NCBI GenBank assembly: GCA_040881985.1
Contig: JBBECE010000009.1
Span: 78,324 to 142,323 of the forward strand
Reading direction: 5' to 3'
From: JBBECE01 sp040881985
Lineage (GTDB): Bacteria; Pseudomonadota; Alphaproteobacteria; Rhizobiales; Devosiaceae
DNA length: 64,000 nucleotides
This document shows positions 7,726 to 16,788 of this stretch, piece by piece. Each line of letters begins with the position of its first letter. Position 1 is the stretch's first letter. The notes beneath the pieces are model-generated. The model ran no database searches. It was not told the DNA's origin and saw nothing but the letters and a program-made list of their open reading frames with translations. Both the position numbers and the translations under genes were made by a program.

Positions 7726-8636
7726 GAGATCAAATCCTTGTAAGTCAGGCGCGGTCCAAACGAAGCCGAAACGAGACTCGCGAGGCGTTCCGTAGTGTGG
7801 CGCTTCACGTCGCCATCGTTCAAGCGGAAGGTAAATTCATCGACATAGCGATGCAAATGCTTTGGGCTTGCATGGTGATAAACGCCATGCAAGCCGCGCT
7901 TCATGACGGCCCACACGCTTTCAATGCCGTTCGTGGTCACGTCGTCGCGGACATACTCCTCCGCGTTGTGATCGACCGTCTCATGGCCGTAGTCAGGGGC
8001 CAGCCCGCGATAAGCACCGTGGTCGTCGGTATGGATCATTGATCCCGGCGCAACGGCTTCGCGGATTTGGGATTGCAGATTGAGACTATCGGTCCCACCG
8101 ACCGGACGCGCCTTCACGCGGCCGCCGCGCTCGCGCATGCCGATAACGGCCACCTTCTCAACCGTGCCGCGACCGCGATTGAGCTTCTTGTTTTGATGCT
8201 TGTTCTTCTCCTTGCCGCCAACGTAGGTCTCGTCAATCTCGACGATGCCGGACAGCACGGTAGGATCATTGCCGCATGCCTCGCGGATGCGGCCCAACAT
8301 GAACCAAGCCGATTTCTGGGTGACGCCGATTTCCTTGCCGAGTTGCAAGCTGGAGACGCCCTTACGGGCCGTCATAAGCAGGTACATCCCCAAAATCCAC
8401 TTATCGAGGGTGATGTGCGATCGCTCGAAGATGGTCCCGGTGCGAACCGTAAAGTCCTTCTTGCAGGCGTTGCAGCGGTAGAAGCCCCTGGGGCGCGGCG
8501 TGATCCGCTTTGTCTCTTCACAGTGAGGGCAGACCGTCCCATTCGGCCAGCGGCGCGACTCCATGTAGGCTCTGGCCGTTTCCTCATTCGGGTAGAGCTT
8601 GGAAAGCTGGTACAGGGAAATGGTCGATCTAGACAT
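7701..8636 (-). CDS. IS1595/ISXO2-family DDE transposase, intact
   Basis: A 311-aa transposase of the IS1595 family. An N-terminal zinc ribbon (CPHCEETKRI, YRCNACKKDF) is followed by the FTVRTGTIFERS signature and a helix-turn-helix-like segment (GKEIGVTQKSAWFMLGRI). The ISXO2-like catalytic domain shows the first Asp in VEIDETYVGG, the second in IHTDDHGAYRGL, and the NGIESVWAVMKRGLHGVYHH block with the downstream acidic residue. Length is normal for the family and there is no frameshift, so it should be active. The ATG at 8636 lies 46 nt inside the right terminal repeat. Its 3' end overlaps the methyltransferase start. It is only distantly related to the decayed copy at 145-774. Confidence 0.93.
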   Translation of the reverse strand: MSRSTISLYQLSKLYPNEETARAYMESRRWPNGTVCPHCEETKRITPRPRGFYRCNACKKDFTVRTGTIFERSHITLDKWILGMYLLMTARKGVSSLQLGKEIGVTQKSAWFMLGRIREACGNDPTVLSGIVEIDETYVGGKEKNKHQNKKLNRGRGTVEKVAVIGMRERGGRVKARPVGGTDSLNLQSQIREAVAPGSMIHTDDHGAYRGLAPDYGHETVDHNAEEYVRDDVTTNGIESVWAVMKRGLHGVYHHASPKHLHRYVDEFTFRLNDGDVKRHTTERLASLVSASFGPRLTYKDLISCPADPKN

Positions 8637-8645
8637 GGCAGGAAC

Positions 8646-8680
8646 CCCCGAAAACGTAGGGAAACACTACCGTTTCGGGG
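8646..8680 (-). promoter_or_regulatory. Hairpin in the transposase leader
   Basis: Arms at 8646-8659 and 8667-8680 (CCCCGAAAACGTAG against CTACCGTTTCGGGG) pair at 12 of 14 positions. The hairpin lies between the right terminal repeat and the transposase ATG at 8636. A TTGACT within the terminal repeat (minus strand 8693-8688) with a 17-nt spacer to TAGTGT could be the promoter. The stem would then sit at the transcript's 5' end, possibly damping translation from read-through RNA. Confidence 0.45.
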
Positions 8681-8682
8681 CA

Positions 8683-8705
8683 AGGGAGTCAAGTATATAA
8701 ATCCC
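8683..8705. repeat. Right terminal inverted repeat of the IS1595-family transposon
   Basis: Partner of 5104-5126 (20/23 identical as reverse complement). It abuts the right target duplication at 8706 directly. Confidence 0.9.
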
Positions 8706-8713
8706 TTTTTTTG
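8706..8713. repeat. Right 8-bp target-site duplication (TTTTTTTG)
   Basis: Identical to 5096-5103. It lies 2 bp before the purM stop codon (8716-8718). Joining 5095 to 8706 recreates the purM-purN junction, with GTGA shared by the purM stop and the purN start. Confidence 0.9.
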
Positions 8714-8715
8714 GC

Positions 8716-9792
8716 TCACAGGACGAGGGCGCCGGAGAAAGTGACTGCTTCGGCCCGGCGCGCCGCGAGCGTGCCAAGGCGGAAGGGCATTTCGCCCTGC
8801 GCCGCGAGATGGGCGATGATCGCGCCGGCTTCGTTCGGGGCGGCGACGAGGATTATCCCGACCCCGCAATTGAAGGTGGAGAGCATTTCGGCCTCGGCGA
8901 TGCCGCCGGCGCGGGCGAGCCAGGAATAGACCGGCTGGATCGGGAGCGAACCGAGATCGATCCTGGCGGCGAGGCTGCCCGGTAAAACTCGCGGCAGGTT
9001 TTCGACGATGCCGCCGCCGGTGATATGGGCGAGGGCCTTGATCGGAAGCCTCGCACGTAGCGCCGAGAGGATCGGCTTGACATAGATGCGGGTCGGGGTG
9101 AGCAGCGCCGCGGCGAGCGAGAGTTCGGGGGCGAAGGGGGCGGGCACGTCCCAGCCGAGGCGGGCCAACTCGACGAGGCGGCGGACCAGCGAAAAACCGT
9201 TGGAATGGAGGCCCGAGGACGCGAGCCCGATCAGCACATCGCCCTCGGCGAGGTCGGGGCGGGGAAGGAGATTTTCACGCTCGACGGCGCCGACGGCGAA
9301 GCCGGCAAGGTCATAGTCGCCCTGCCTGTACATGCCCGGCATTTCGGCGGTTTCCCCGCCGATCAGCGCGCAGCCGGCCTCGATGCAGGCCCTGGCGATG
9401 CCGGCGACGACTTCAGTGGCGGCTTTAACGTCAAGTTTGGCGGTCGCGAAATAGTCGAGGAAAAACAAGGGCTCGGCGCCCTGGACCACGAGGTCGTTGA
9501 CGCACATGGCGACGAGGTCGACCCCGACCGTCGAATGCAGGCCGCTCTCGATGGCGATCTTCAGCTTGGTGCCGACGCCGTCATTGGCGCCGACCAGCAC
9601 CGGATCGCGGTAGCCGGCGGCTTTGAGGTCGAAGAGGCCGCCGAAGCCGCCGATCTCCCCGTCGGCGCCGGGCCGGGCGGTCGACCGCACGGCCGGCTTG
9701 ATCGCCTCGACGAAGGCATTGCCGGCCTCGATATCGACGCCCGCCTGCCGATAGGTCAGCGAATTGGCGCGGTCGGGCGGGCTTTGAGCCAT
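8716..9792 (-). CDS. purM: Phosphoribosylformylglycinamidine cyclo-ligase (AIR synthetase) PurM
   Basis: Converts FGAM to AIR with ATP, step five of purine synthesis. The 358-aa product from the ATG at 9792 begins [20 protein letters not shown], matching the usual family start. The frame is open to 9861 with a proline-rich extension that I judge untranslated. Key segments include [24 protein letters not shown] (ATP/AIR site), [47 protein letters not shown] and [16 protein letters not shown]. It was the upstream gene of a purMN operon with a 4-bp stop/start overlap. The transposon now lies immediately downstream, so purM transcripts run into the transposase. Confidence 0.95.
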   Translation of the reverse strand: MAQSPPDRANSLTYRQAGVDIEAGNAFVEAIKPAVRSTARPGADGEIGGFGGLFDLKAAGYRDPVLVGANDGVGTKLKIAIESGLHSTVGVDLVAMCVNDLVVQGAEPLFFLDYFATAKLDVKAATEVVAGIARACIEAGCALIGGETAEMPGMYRQGDYDLAGFAVGAVERENLLPRPDLAEGDVLIGLASSGLHSNGFSLVRRLVELARLGWDVPAPFAPELSLAAALLTPTRIYVKPILSALRARLPIKALAHITGGGIVENLPRVLPGSLAARIDLGSLPIQPVYSWLARAGGIAEAEMLSTFNCGVGIILVAAPNEAGAIIAHLAAQGEMPFRLGTLAARRAEAVTFSGALVL

Positions 9793-9921
9793 CGGCGGGG
9801 AGGGGCTCCTCATGGCCGGAACCGGGCGCGGCAAGGGCGCGCGGCGGTTGAATAAGGCCATAGTTCAGAGTATCAGGCCTGATAACGGCTCGCTCAATCA
9901 AGGGCAAGGGGCAACCGGGGA

Positions 9922-11019
9922 ATGACGCTGCGGACCAAGGTCTCGATCTGGCTGGTGCTGGGGGGCCTGTCGATTTTCCTGATCTGGGCTTTTCGGGGCA
10001 TTCTGCTGCCGTTCCTCGTCGGACTCTTGCTCGCCTACCTCCTCGATCCGGTCGCCGACTGGCTGGAGCGGCGCGGTCTGGCGCGAATGTGGGCGACGAT
10101 CCTCATTCTGGGGGCCGCGCTCGGACTTTTCGTCCTCGCTTTCTTCCTGATCGTGCCGCTGATCGTCCAGCAGCTCATCGGGCTGGTGCAGAAGCTGCCG
10201 GGCTATGTGAACAACCTGCAGGAATACGTCAATGCGCTCGCTCCCGAACTGCGTGAGCGGCTGGGGGCCGAGCGGGTCGCCGATATCGAGAACGGGCTCA
10301 GCCAGATGCTCACCGCCTCGATCGGCATTGTCGGGAATATCACCTCGCAGGTGGCGCAATCGGGGCTGACGATCATCAACGCGCTGGGTCTTCTGATTGT
10401 CACCCCGGTCGTCGCCTTCTACCTGCTGCTCGACTGGGACAAGATGATGGCGCGCGCCTTCAGCCTCGTGCCGCACGCCTATCGGGAGGAAGTGCAGGGA
10501 GTCTTCCGCGACATCGACACCGCACTCGCCGGCTTCATCCGCGGACAGAGCGGAGTGGTCCTGATCCTCACCGCCTTCTACGCGACGTCGCTGACGGTTG
10601 CGGGGCTGAATTTCGGACTCGCCATCGGGCTCGCGACGGGGCTGTTGAGTTTCATCCCCTATGTGGGGTTCCTGGTCGGTTTCGTGCTCTCGATCGGGGT
10701 CGCAATCGTGCAGTGGTGGCCCGACTGGGTGATGGTCGTGGTGATCCTCGGGATTTTCCTGGTCGGCCAGTTCCTCGAGGGAAATATCCTTTATCCGAAG
10801 CTCGTCGGCTCCTCGATCGGGGTGCATCCGGTCTGGCTGATGTTCGCGCTGTTCGCCTTCGGGCTGCTGTTCGGTTTGGTCGGCGTGCTTTTGGCGGTGC
10901 CGCTCGCGGCGATCACCGGGGTGCTGGTGCGCTACGCGGTCAGTAAATACCTGGCAAGTTCCCTCTATGCGGCGAGCGATCCCGGGGCGAAGGTGCGGGA
11001 ACTGGCCAAAGACAAATAG
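9922..11019 (+). CDS. AI-2E family transporter (UPF0118/PerM-type)
   Basis: A 365-aa inner-membrane protein of the AI-2E exporter superfamily, with about seven or eight hydrophobic helices. N-terminal helices pair (LIWAFRGILLPFLVGLLLAY), a soluble segment lies near residues 90-150, and the conserved GFIRGQSGVVLILTAFYA and LSFIPYVGFLVGF blocks follow. The C-terminal part has GQFLEGNILYPKLVGSSIG, a strong family signature. Members act as small-molecule exporters or cation antiporters, and substrate is unknown here. It sits 24 nt upstream of hdaA, an association common in alphaproteobacteria, and is divergent from purM. Confidence 0.88.
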   Translation: MTLRTKVSIWLVLGGLSIFLIWAFRGILLPFLVGLLLAYLLDPVADWLERRGLARMWATILILGAALGLFVLAFFLIVPLIVQQLIGLVQKLPGYVNNLQEYVNALAPELRERLGAERVADIENGLSQMLTASIGIVGNITSQVAQSGLTIINALGLLIVTPVVAFYLLLDWDKMMARAFSLVPHAYREEVQGVFRDIDTALAGFIRGQSGVVLILTAFYATSLTVAGLNFGLAIGLATGLLSFIPYVGFLVGFVLSIGVAIVQWWPDWVMVVVILGIFLVGQFLEGNILYPKLVGSSIGVHPVWLMFALFAFGLLFGLVGVLLAVPLAAITGVLVRYAVSKYLASSLYAASDPGAKVRELAKDK

Positions 11020-11043
11020 GCCGCCGCCCCCTAGAATAGACCC

Positions 11044-11748
11044 ATGACCGCCCATCAGCTCGCGCTCGACCTGCCGCATTCGCCGGCGCTCACCGAGGCC
11101 GATTTTGTTGTCGGGGACGGCAATGCGCTGGCAATCGCCCATATCAGGGCCTGGCCCGACTGGCCGGTGGGGCTGACGGCGATCGTCGGGCCGCCGAAAT
11201 CGGGCAAGACGCACCTTGGCGATATCTGGACTACGGCGAGCGGGGCGCGCGCCGTCTGGCCGGAAAACGCCGCCGAGGCGGCGCTCGCCCCGGGGCCGCT
11301 GCTGCTCGAGGACGTCGACCGGGCGCCAATCGAGGAGACGGCGTTCTTCGCGCTTCTCGACCAGGCAACGCGCGGTGAGCGGACGCTTTTGGTGACGGGG
11401 CGGCTGCCGATGGGGGAATGGCCGTACCGGACCGAGGACGTGCGCTCGCGCTTGCGGCTCGCCTCGCGGTTCGAGATCGAGCCTTTGGGCGACGCCCATT
11501 TGATGCAGATGTTCGTCAAGCTGTTCCGCGACCGGCAGGTCGATGTCGACCCCGACGTGCTCTCCTATGTGCTCGACCGGATGGAGCGGTCGCCGGCGGA
11601 AGTCGTGGCGCTGGTCGATCTGATGGACCGGATGGCGCTCTCGAAGGGGCGGCCGATCACCCGGATCACGGCGGCCGACGCGCTGGCGATGCGGGCGGAA
11701 CTGATGGCGCGGGACGCCGAACCGCAACTGGAATTTGTAACGTCATAG
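11044..11748 (+). CDS. hdaA: DnaA regulatory inactivator HdaA (Hda homologue)
   Basis: A 234-aa AAA+ protein of the DnaA/Hda family. With the sliding clamp it stimulates DnaA-ATP hydrolysis to prevent re-initiation of replication. The N-terminus has a clamp-binding-like motif (HQLALDLP). The P-loop is VGPPKSGKTHL near residue 52, and the Walker B-like segment is LLLEDVD. A sensor region and a helical lid follow (VLDRMERSPAEVVALVDLMD). There is no DNA-binding domain IV, which separates it from DnaA. It probably shares an operon with the upstream permease, and ppk follows after 50 nt. Confidence 0.88.
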   Translation: MTAHQLALDLPHSPALTEADFVVGDGNALAIAHIRAWPDWPVGLTAIVGPPKSGKTHLGDIWTTASGARAVWPENAAEAALAPGPLLLEDVDRAPIEETAFFALLDQATRGERTLLVTGRLPMGEWPYRTEDVRSRLRLASRFEIEPLGDAHLMQMFVKLFRDRQVDVDPDVLSYVLDRMERSPAEVVALVDLMDRMALSKGRPITRITAADALAMRAELMARDAEPQLEFVTS

Positions 11749-11798
11749 TCACAAAAGCGTCGTAAGGGTGCCCGGGCGGCGCCCGGCGGACGGAAATC

Positions 11799-13970
11799 AT
11801 GGCGGAAGCGGAAATACTCGATCGGCAGAACAGACCGGATGTCGAGGCCCTGAAGGCCTCGCCGGCCCGCTATGTCAACCGCGAGGTGAGCTGGCTGCAG
11901 TTCAACATGCGGGTGCTCGAGGAAGCCGGCAACGAAGACCATCCGCTGCTCGAGCGGCTGCGGTTCGTGTCGATTTCGGCGAATAACCTTGATGAATTCT
12001 TCATGGTGCGGGTCGCCGGGCTGAAGGGCCAGCTCCGCGCCGGCATTTCGACGCTCTCCGCCGACGGGCTGACGGCGGGCGAGCAGATCGAGGAAATCGC
12101 CAACCTCGCCCAGCACCTGCACCTCGAACAGCAGGATTTCTGGCAGACGCTGCGCGACGAACTCGAGGCAAAGGGGATCGTTCTGCACGAGGCGGCAGCC
12201 CTCAACGCCGAGCAGATGAGTTTTCTCGAACAGCTGTTCCGCGACGAGATCTTCCCGGTCCTGACCCCGATGGCGGTCGATCCGGCGCACCCATTTCCGT
12301 TCATCCCCAATCTCGGCTTTTCGCTCGCCTTCCAGTTGCAGCGGATCTCCGACGGGTCTTCGCTGACCGCGCTGGTCAGGGTGCCGGGCAATGTCAACCG
12401 CTTCTTCGTGCTGCCGCAGCACCTCAGCAATCCCGGGCGGACCGAGTTGGTCACCGTCGAGACGCTGATCAACATTTTCTTCCACGGCATGTTCCCGGGC
12501 TACGACATTCTCGGCTCGGGCGCGTTCCGGCTGATCCGCGACACCGAAATCGAAATCGACGACGAGGCGGCGGACCTGGTGGTCGAGTTCGAATCGGCGC
12601 TGCGGCAAAGGCGGCGCGGGCTGGCGATCCGGCTCGAAATCGAACGGTCGATGCCGGCAGGGCTGAGGCGGCTGATCGCCGAGGAGCTCGGGGTGACCGC
12701 CGACGAGACCTTCGAGGTCGAAGGCTTCCTGGCGCTGGCGGACGCGAGCGTCTTGTGCGAGCTCGACCGGCCGGACCTGAAATTCCAGCCGTTCAACGCC
12801 CGGTTCCCGGAGCGCATCCGCGACCACAACGGGGATTGTTTCGCGGCGATCCGGCAGAAGGACATCGTCGTCCATCACCCCTACGAGAGCTTCGACGTCG
12901 TCGCCCAGTTCATCCGGCAGGCGGCGAGCGACAAGGACGTGGTGGCGATCAAGCAGACGCTCTACCGGACCTCGCCGGATTCGCCGATCGTGCGGGCGCT
13001 GGTGCAGGCGGCGGAAGCCGGCAAGTCGGTGACCGCGCTGGTCGAGCTCAAGGCGCGGTTCGACGAGGAAGCCAATATCCGCTGGGCGCGCGACCTCGAA
13101 CGGGCGGGGGCGCAGGTCGTCTTCGGCTTCATCGACCTGAAGACCCACGCGAAGCTGAGCCAGGTGGTGCGGCGCGAAAAGGGAAAGCTGATCTCGTATT
13201 GCCATATCGGCACCGGCAACTATCACCCGGTCACCGCCAAGATTTACACCGATTTGAGCTATTTCACCGTCAACCCGGCGATCACCCGGGACGTGGCGCG
13301 GGTTTTCAACTTCATCACCGGCTACGCGCGGCCCAACGAGCTCGAGCAAATCGCGATCTCCCCGCTCAACCTGCGGGAGCGACTGGTCGACCAGATCGAC
13401 GCGGAGATCGCGGCGGCGCGCCGCGGCGAGCCGGCGCAAATCTGGATGAAGATGAATTCGCTCGTCGATCCGAGGATGATCGACAAGCTCTACGAAGCCT
13501 CGCAGGCCGGCGTCGGCATCGACCTCGTGGTCAGGGGCATCTGTTGCCTGAGGCCGGGCGTGCCGGGCTTTTCCGACAATATCCGCGCCAAATCGATCGT
13601 CGGCCGGTTCCTCGAACATTCGCGAATCTATTGCTTCGCGCAGGGGGTGCCGATGCCCTCGCGCAAGGCCGCGGTCTATATCTCCTCGGCGGACATCATG
13701 CCGCGCAATCTCGACGGCCGGGTGGAAGTGCTGGTGCCGATTTTCAACAAGACCGTTCATCGCCAGATTCTCGACCGAATCATGGTAGCCAATCTCAACG
13801 ACAACCAGCAGAGCTGGGAGGTGCTGCCGGACGGTACGTCGCGGAAGATCGAGCCGAAGGCGGGTGAGGCGAAGTTCAACGCCCATGAGTATTTCATGAC
13901 CAATCCCTCGCTCTCGGGCCGCGGCAGTGCGCTTGGCGCCGACCACGATGGCGATGAGGACGAGGATTGA
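11799..13970 (+). CDS. ppk: Polyphosphate kinase 1
   Basis: Polymerises the gamma-phosphate of ATP into inorganic polyphosphate. The 723-aa length is normal for PPK1. The N domain opens with [18 protein letters not shown]. The catalytic phospholipase D-like domains contain [17 protein letters not shown], the IKQTLYRTS loop and ARFDEEANI. The phospho-accepting His region is [19 protein letters not shown]. The C-terminal part carries the second His/Arg motif ([18 protein letters not shown]). The start at 11799 is TTG or, more likely, the ATG immediately following the leader ([10 protein letters not shown]). The stop overlaps the start of ppx, so synthesis and breakdown of polyphosphate are co-expressed. 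Confidence 0.96.
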   Translation: MAEAEILDRQNRPDVEALKASPARYVNREVSWLQFNMRVLEEAGNEDHPLLERLRFVSISANNLDEFFMVRVAGLKGQLRAGISTLSADGLTAGEQIEEIANLAQHLHLEQQDFWQTLRDELEAKGIVLHEAAALNAEQMSFLEQLFRDEIFPVLTPMAVDPAHPFPFIPNLGFSLAFQLQRISDGSSLTALVRVPGNVNRFFVLPQHLSNPGRTELVTVETLINIFFHGMFPGYDILGSGAFRLIRDTEIEIDDEAADLVVEFESALRQRRRGLAIRLEIERSMPAGLRRLIAEELGVTADETFEVEGFLALADASVLCELDRPDLKFQPFNARFPERIRDHNGDCFAAIRQKDIVVHHPYESFDVVAQFIRQAASDKDVVAIKQTLYRTSPDSPIVRALVQAAEAGKSVTALVELKARFDEEANIRWARDLERAGAQVVFGFIDLKTHAKLSQVVRREKGKLISYCHIGTGNYHPVTAKIYTDLSYFTVNPAITRDVARVFNFITGYARPNELEQIAISPLNLRERLVDQIDAEIAAARRGEPAQIWMKMNSLVDPRMIDKLYEASQAGVGIDLVVRGICCLRPGVPGFSDNIRAKSIVGRFLEHSRIYCFAQGVPMPSRKAAVYISSADIMPRNLDGRVEVLVPIFNKTVHRQILDRIMVANLNDNQQSWEVLPDGTSRKIEPKAGEAKFNAHEYFMTNPSLSGRGSALGADHDGDEDED

Positions 13971-15508
13971 CACTCAGACTGCTTGAGCGGAAACCCGTCG
14001 GCATGGCGCAGGGTCGAATTGCCAGCGGGCAGCCGGTCGGGGTGCTCGATATCGGCTCGAACTCGGTGCGGCTGGTGGTCTATGAGCGCCAGTCCCGGGC
14101 GCTGACCCCGCTTTACAACGAGAAGGCCCCCTGCGCGCTCGGGCGCGGGGTGGCGGAGACCGGGCGGCTCGCGCCGGAAAGCGTCGAGCGGGCGCTCAAC
14201 GCGATCCGCCGCTACGCGCTCGTCGCCGAACTCAACCGGACCGAAAAAGTCCATATCCTTGCGACCTCGGCGGTGCGCGAGGCCAGGGACGGGCGCGACT
14301 TCATCCGCGAGGTCGAAGCGATCATGGGGGCGCGGGTGCGGCTCCTTTCGGGCAGCGAGGAAGCCCATTACGCGGCGATGGGCGTGATTTCCGGCATGCC
14401 GGGGCAGGGCGGGCTGGTCGGCGATCTCGGGGGCGGCTCGCTGGAATTGGCCGAGGTCAGCGATGCCCACGACATGACGGGGGAGACCCTCGCGCTGGGG
14501 GCGATCCGGCTGCAGGACGATTCCGGCGGCTCGCTCAGGAAGGCAAGGCAGATCGCCAAAGAGCGAATCGCCGCTTCGTCCTTGCTCAAAGAGTCCGATC
14601 ACGGGGTGTTCTCGGCGATCGGGGGCACCTGGCGGTCGCTCGCCAAGCTCCACCAGATGCACACCAGATATCCGCTGCATCTCGTCCAGCACTACCGGGC
14701 CGAGGCCGACGACGTGCTGACGCTGTGCAACGCGGTGATCGAGGGCGAGGTCAGTTCCAAAACGGTTTCGGGCTACGAGCTGCTCTCCTCGAACCGGCGG
14801 GATCTGTTGCCGTATGGCTGCGCGGTGATGGCCGAGGTGCTGAAGGCGGGCGGCTTCGAGCACGTACAATTTTCGGCGCTGGGGCTGAGAGAGGGTTACC
14901 TTTTCGATCTGTTGCCGGCGAAGGAGAAGCGGCAGGACCCGCTGATCGAGGCCTGTCAGGAATTGGCGACCCTGCGCTCGCGCGCCCCGGACCATGCCCG
15001 CGATCTCGACAAATTCACCGGGGAATTCCTGGTGGCGCTCGGAGTCAAGGAGCGCGCGGAGGAACGGCGGCTCAGGCGCGCCGCGTGCCTCCTTTCAGAC
15101 ATCGGCTGGCGCGGCCACCCCGACTATCGCGGCGAACAGGCGATCGACATGGTCGCCTATGGCTCGTTCATCGGCATCGACCATCCGGGGCGGGCATTCC
15201 TCGCCCAGGCCCTGGCGGTCAGGTACATGGGGCTGAAGCAGCAATCGATCAGCCAGGACATTCTGGCGCTTTGCTCGGCGGCGCAGACCAAGCGGGCGCG
15301 GCTGCTGGGGGCGTGTTTCGAGGTCGGCTATCTCTTGTCGGCGGCCCGGCCGGGGGTGTTGCCGCAGATCGGCTGGGCAACCAAATCCAATACGCTGCAA
15401 CTCATCATGCCGCGGGGCTTGGCGTTCCTCGCCGCCGAAAAGATGACGCGGCGCCTCGACCAGCTCGCCGGCGAGCTGTCGATGAAATCGGCGGTCACGA
15501 TCGCTTAG
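13967..15508 (+). CDS. ppx: Exopolyphosphatase Ppx/GppA family
   Basis: Hydrolyses polyphosphate from its ends, or pppGpp in GppA-type members. The ASKHA fold shows phosphate-1 motif [15 protein letters not shown] near residue 25, [12 protein letters not shown], and the phosphate-2 loop [14 protein letters not shown]. An HD-like C-terminal region follows ([15 protein letters not shown]). Two starts are possible: TTG at 13967, overlapping the ppk stop with AGGA six bases upstream, giving 513 aa, or ATG at 14003, giving 501 aa. It pairs with ppk in one operon and converges with rnd, the two coding ends overlapping by 14 bp. Confidence 0.93.
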   Translation: MTLRLLERKPVGMAQGRIASGQPVGVLDIGSNSVRLVVYERQSRALTPLYNEKAPCALGRGVAETGRLAPESVERALNAIRRYALVAELNRTEKVHILATSAVREARDGRDFIREVEAIMGARVRLLSGSEEAHYAAMGVISGMPGQGGLVGDLGGGSLELAEVSDAHDMTGETLALGAIRLQDDSGGSLRKARQIAKERIAASSLLKESDHGVFSAIGGTWRSLAKLHQMHTRYPLHLVQHYRAEADDVLTLCNAVIEGEVSSKTVSGYELLSSNRRDLLPYGCAVMAEVLKAGGFEHVQFSALGLREGYLFDLLPAKEKRQDPLIEACQELATLRSRAPDHARDLDKFTGEFLVALGVKERAEERRLRRAACLLSDIGWRGHPDYRGEQAIDMVAYGSFIGIDHPGRAFLAQALAVRYMGLKQQSISQDILALCSAAQTKRARLLGACFEVGYLLSAARPGVLPQIGWATKSNTLQLIMPRGLAFLAAEKMTRRLDQLAGELSMKSAVTIA

Positions 15509-16661
15509 GGTCGACCTCGAGCTGGACGATGCCGTCGCGGCCGGCGGCGAGCGCCAGTTTTCCGTGCTTGATCGCCAGCGCCTGCTCGCCGAAAAGCTTG
15601 CGCCGCCAACCGGTCAGCGCCGGCACGCCGGCGTCGTCGTCGAGAACGATGGCGTCGATCTCCTCGGACGTGGCGATGACGCGGGTGGCGACGCCGTGTT
15701 CCTCGCTGACGGATTTCAACAGGACTCTTATCAGATCGCCGATGGCGCCCTTGGGCGAGGGCCCGCGCGGCCGGCGCGGCACTTTCGGAAGCGCTTCTTT
15801 GTCGCGGGCCAGCACCTCCTTGACGATCGCCATGATCTCCCCGGCGGTCTCGGAGCGGCCGAAGCCGCGCGAGAACGAGCGCAGCTGCTCGAAATCGGCG
15901 GGGGAGGCGGGGTGCTGCTGGGCGATCTCGTAGATCGCATCGTCCTTGACGACGCGGGCGCGGGGCACATCGAGCGCCTGGGCACGGCGCTCGCGCCAGG
16001 CGGCGATCGCCTGCATCAAAGCGAGATCGCGGGGCTTGCCGACTTTCATCTTGAGGCGTTCCCAGGCGTCCTCGGGGCGGGTCTGATAGAGTTCGGGGCG
16101 GGTCAGCGCCCGCATCTCGTCCTCGACCCAGGCGCGGCGGCCCATCTCGTCGAGCTTCTGGCTCAAATGCTCATAGACCGGGCGGAGGTGGGTGACGTCG
16201 GCGACGGCGTATTCGAGCTGGCGCGCGCTCAGCGGCCGGCGCGCCCAATCGGTGAAGCGCGAACTCTTGTCGATCTGATCGCCGGCGATCTCGCGCACCA
16301 GCGCTTCATAGGCGACCGAATCCCCGAAGCCGCAGACGGCGGCGGCGACCTGGGTGTCGAACACCGGGGCCGGGGCCTTGCCCGAGAGTTTGACGAAGAT
16401 TTCGATGTCCTGTTTGGCGGCGTGGAAGACTTTCAGCACCCGGGCATCGGCGAAGAGGCGAAAGATCGGTGCGAAATCCATGGTTTTGCCGGCGACCGGA
16501 TCGATCAGCACCGCCTCCTCGCCGGTGGCGATCTGCAACAGGCAGAGGATCGGCCAATAGGTCGATTCGCGCATGAATTCGGTATCGACGGTGAGGTAAG
16601 GGGCGCTCTGGGCGCGCCCGCAAAAGGCGGCGAGCGCCTCGGTCGTGACAATCGTCTGCAT
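15495..16661 (-). CDS. rnd: Ribonuclease D
   Basis: A 3'-5' exoribonuclease that trims tRNA and other structured RNA 3' ends. The 388-aa product has the DEDD exonuclease domain (YLTVDTEFMRE; VFHAAKQDIEIF; the third Asp in the YAVADVTHLRPVYEHL block) and then an HRDC domain near residues 210-290 (RDLALMQAIAAWRERRAQ). The ATG at 16661 is preferred over the TTG at 16670. It is transcribed convergently with ppx and divergently from aspS, whose start lies about 130 nt away. Confidence 0.93.
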   Translation of the reverse strand: MQTIVTTEALAAFCGRAQSAPYLTVDTEFMRESTYWPILCLLQIATGEEAVLIDPVAGKTMDFAPIFRLFADARVLKVFHAAKQDIEIFVKLSGKAPAPVFDTQVAAAVCGFGDSVAYEALVREIAGDQIDKSSRFTDWARRPLSARQLEYAVADVTHLRPVYEHLSQKLDEMGRRAWVEDEMRALTRPELYQTRPEDAWERLKMKVGKPRDLALMQAIAAWRERRAQALDVPRARVVKDDAIYEIAQQHPASPADFEQLRSFSRGFGRSETAGEIMAIVKEVLARDKEALPKVPRRPRGPSPKGAIGDLIRVLLKSVSEEHGVATRVIATSEEIDAIVLDDDAGVPALTGWRRKLFGEQALAIKHGKLALAAGRDGIVQLEVDPKRS

Positions 16662-16788
16662 GGCGGCCAAATCAGGTCTGGCGGGGGTTTAGCAGGTCGG
16701 GGCGGCGCTGTCTCGCCTGCTTGACAAAGCCTCCCCTGCATGGCCTTGTCGCCCGCGATTTTCCCAAGGATTTCCGGACGCTTCGCCC

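Larger units (their letters stand above)
5104..8705 (-). mobile_element. IS1595-family transposon carrying a XamI-like R-M system
   Basis: A complete 3,602-bp element. The terminal inverted repeats are 23 bp, at 5104-5126 and 8683-8705. Both start with GGGA and end with TTGACTCCCT, with 20 of 23 positions identical. It is flanked by perfect 8-bp duplications. It contains three minus-strand genes: a DDE transposase of the IS1595/ISXO2 type, an adenine methyltransferase and a XamI-like endonuclease. It inserted in the same orientation as purM and purN. Preserved repeats, duplications and an intact transposase suggest a recent and possibly still mobile element. IS1595 relatives with passenger genes are known, but I do not recall a XamI-type cargo. 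Confidence 0.92.

Noticed and set aside
9793..9861. PurM start at 9861
   Set aside because: The extra 23 residues are Pro/Arg-rich, while the ATG at 9792 gives the canonical beginning and length.
11741..11768. Possible PHO box upstream of ppk (CGTCATAG..CGTCGTAAG)
   Set aside because: The repeats are 17 bp apart rather than the 11 bp expected between PHO half-sites, and they lack the CTGTCAT core.
11565..13973. An 802-codon open frame antisense to ppk
   Set aside because: It lies wholly opposite a clear ppk gene, is Arg/Asp-rich with no family features, and is a GC-skewed shadow frame. The same applies to other long antisense frames, for example opposite maeB (20454-22754) and metG (34195-36663).
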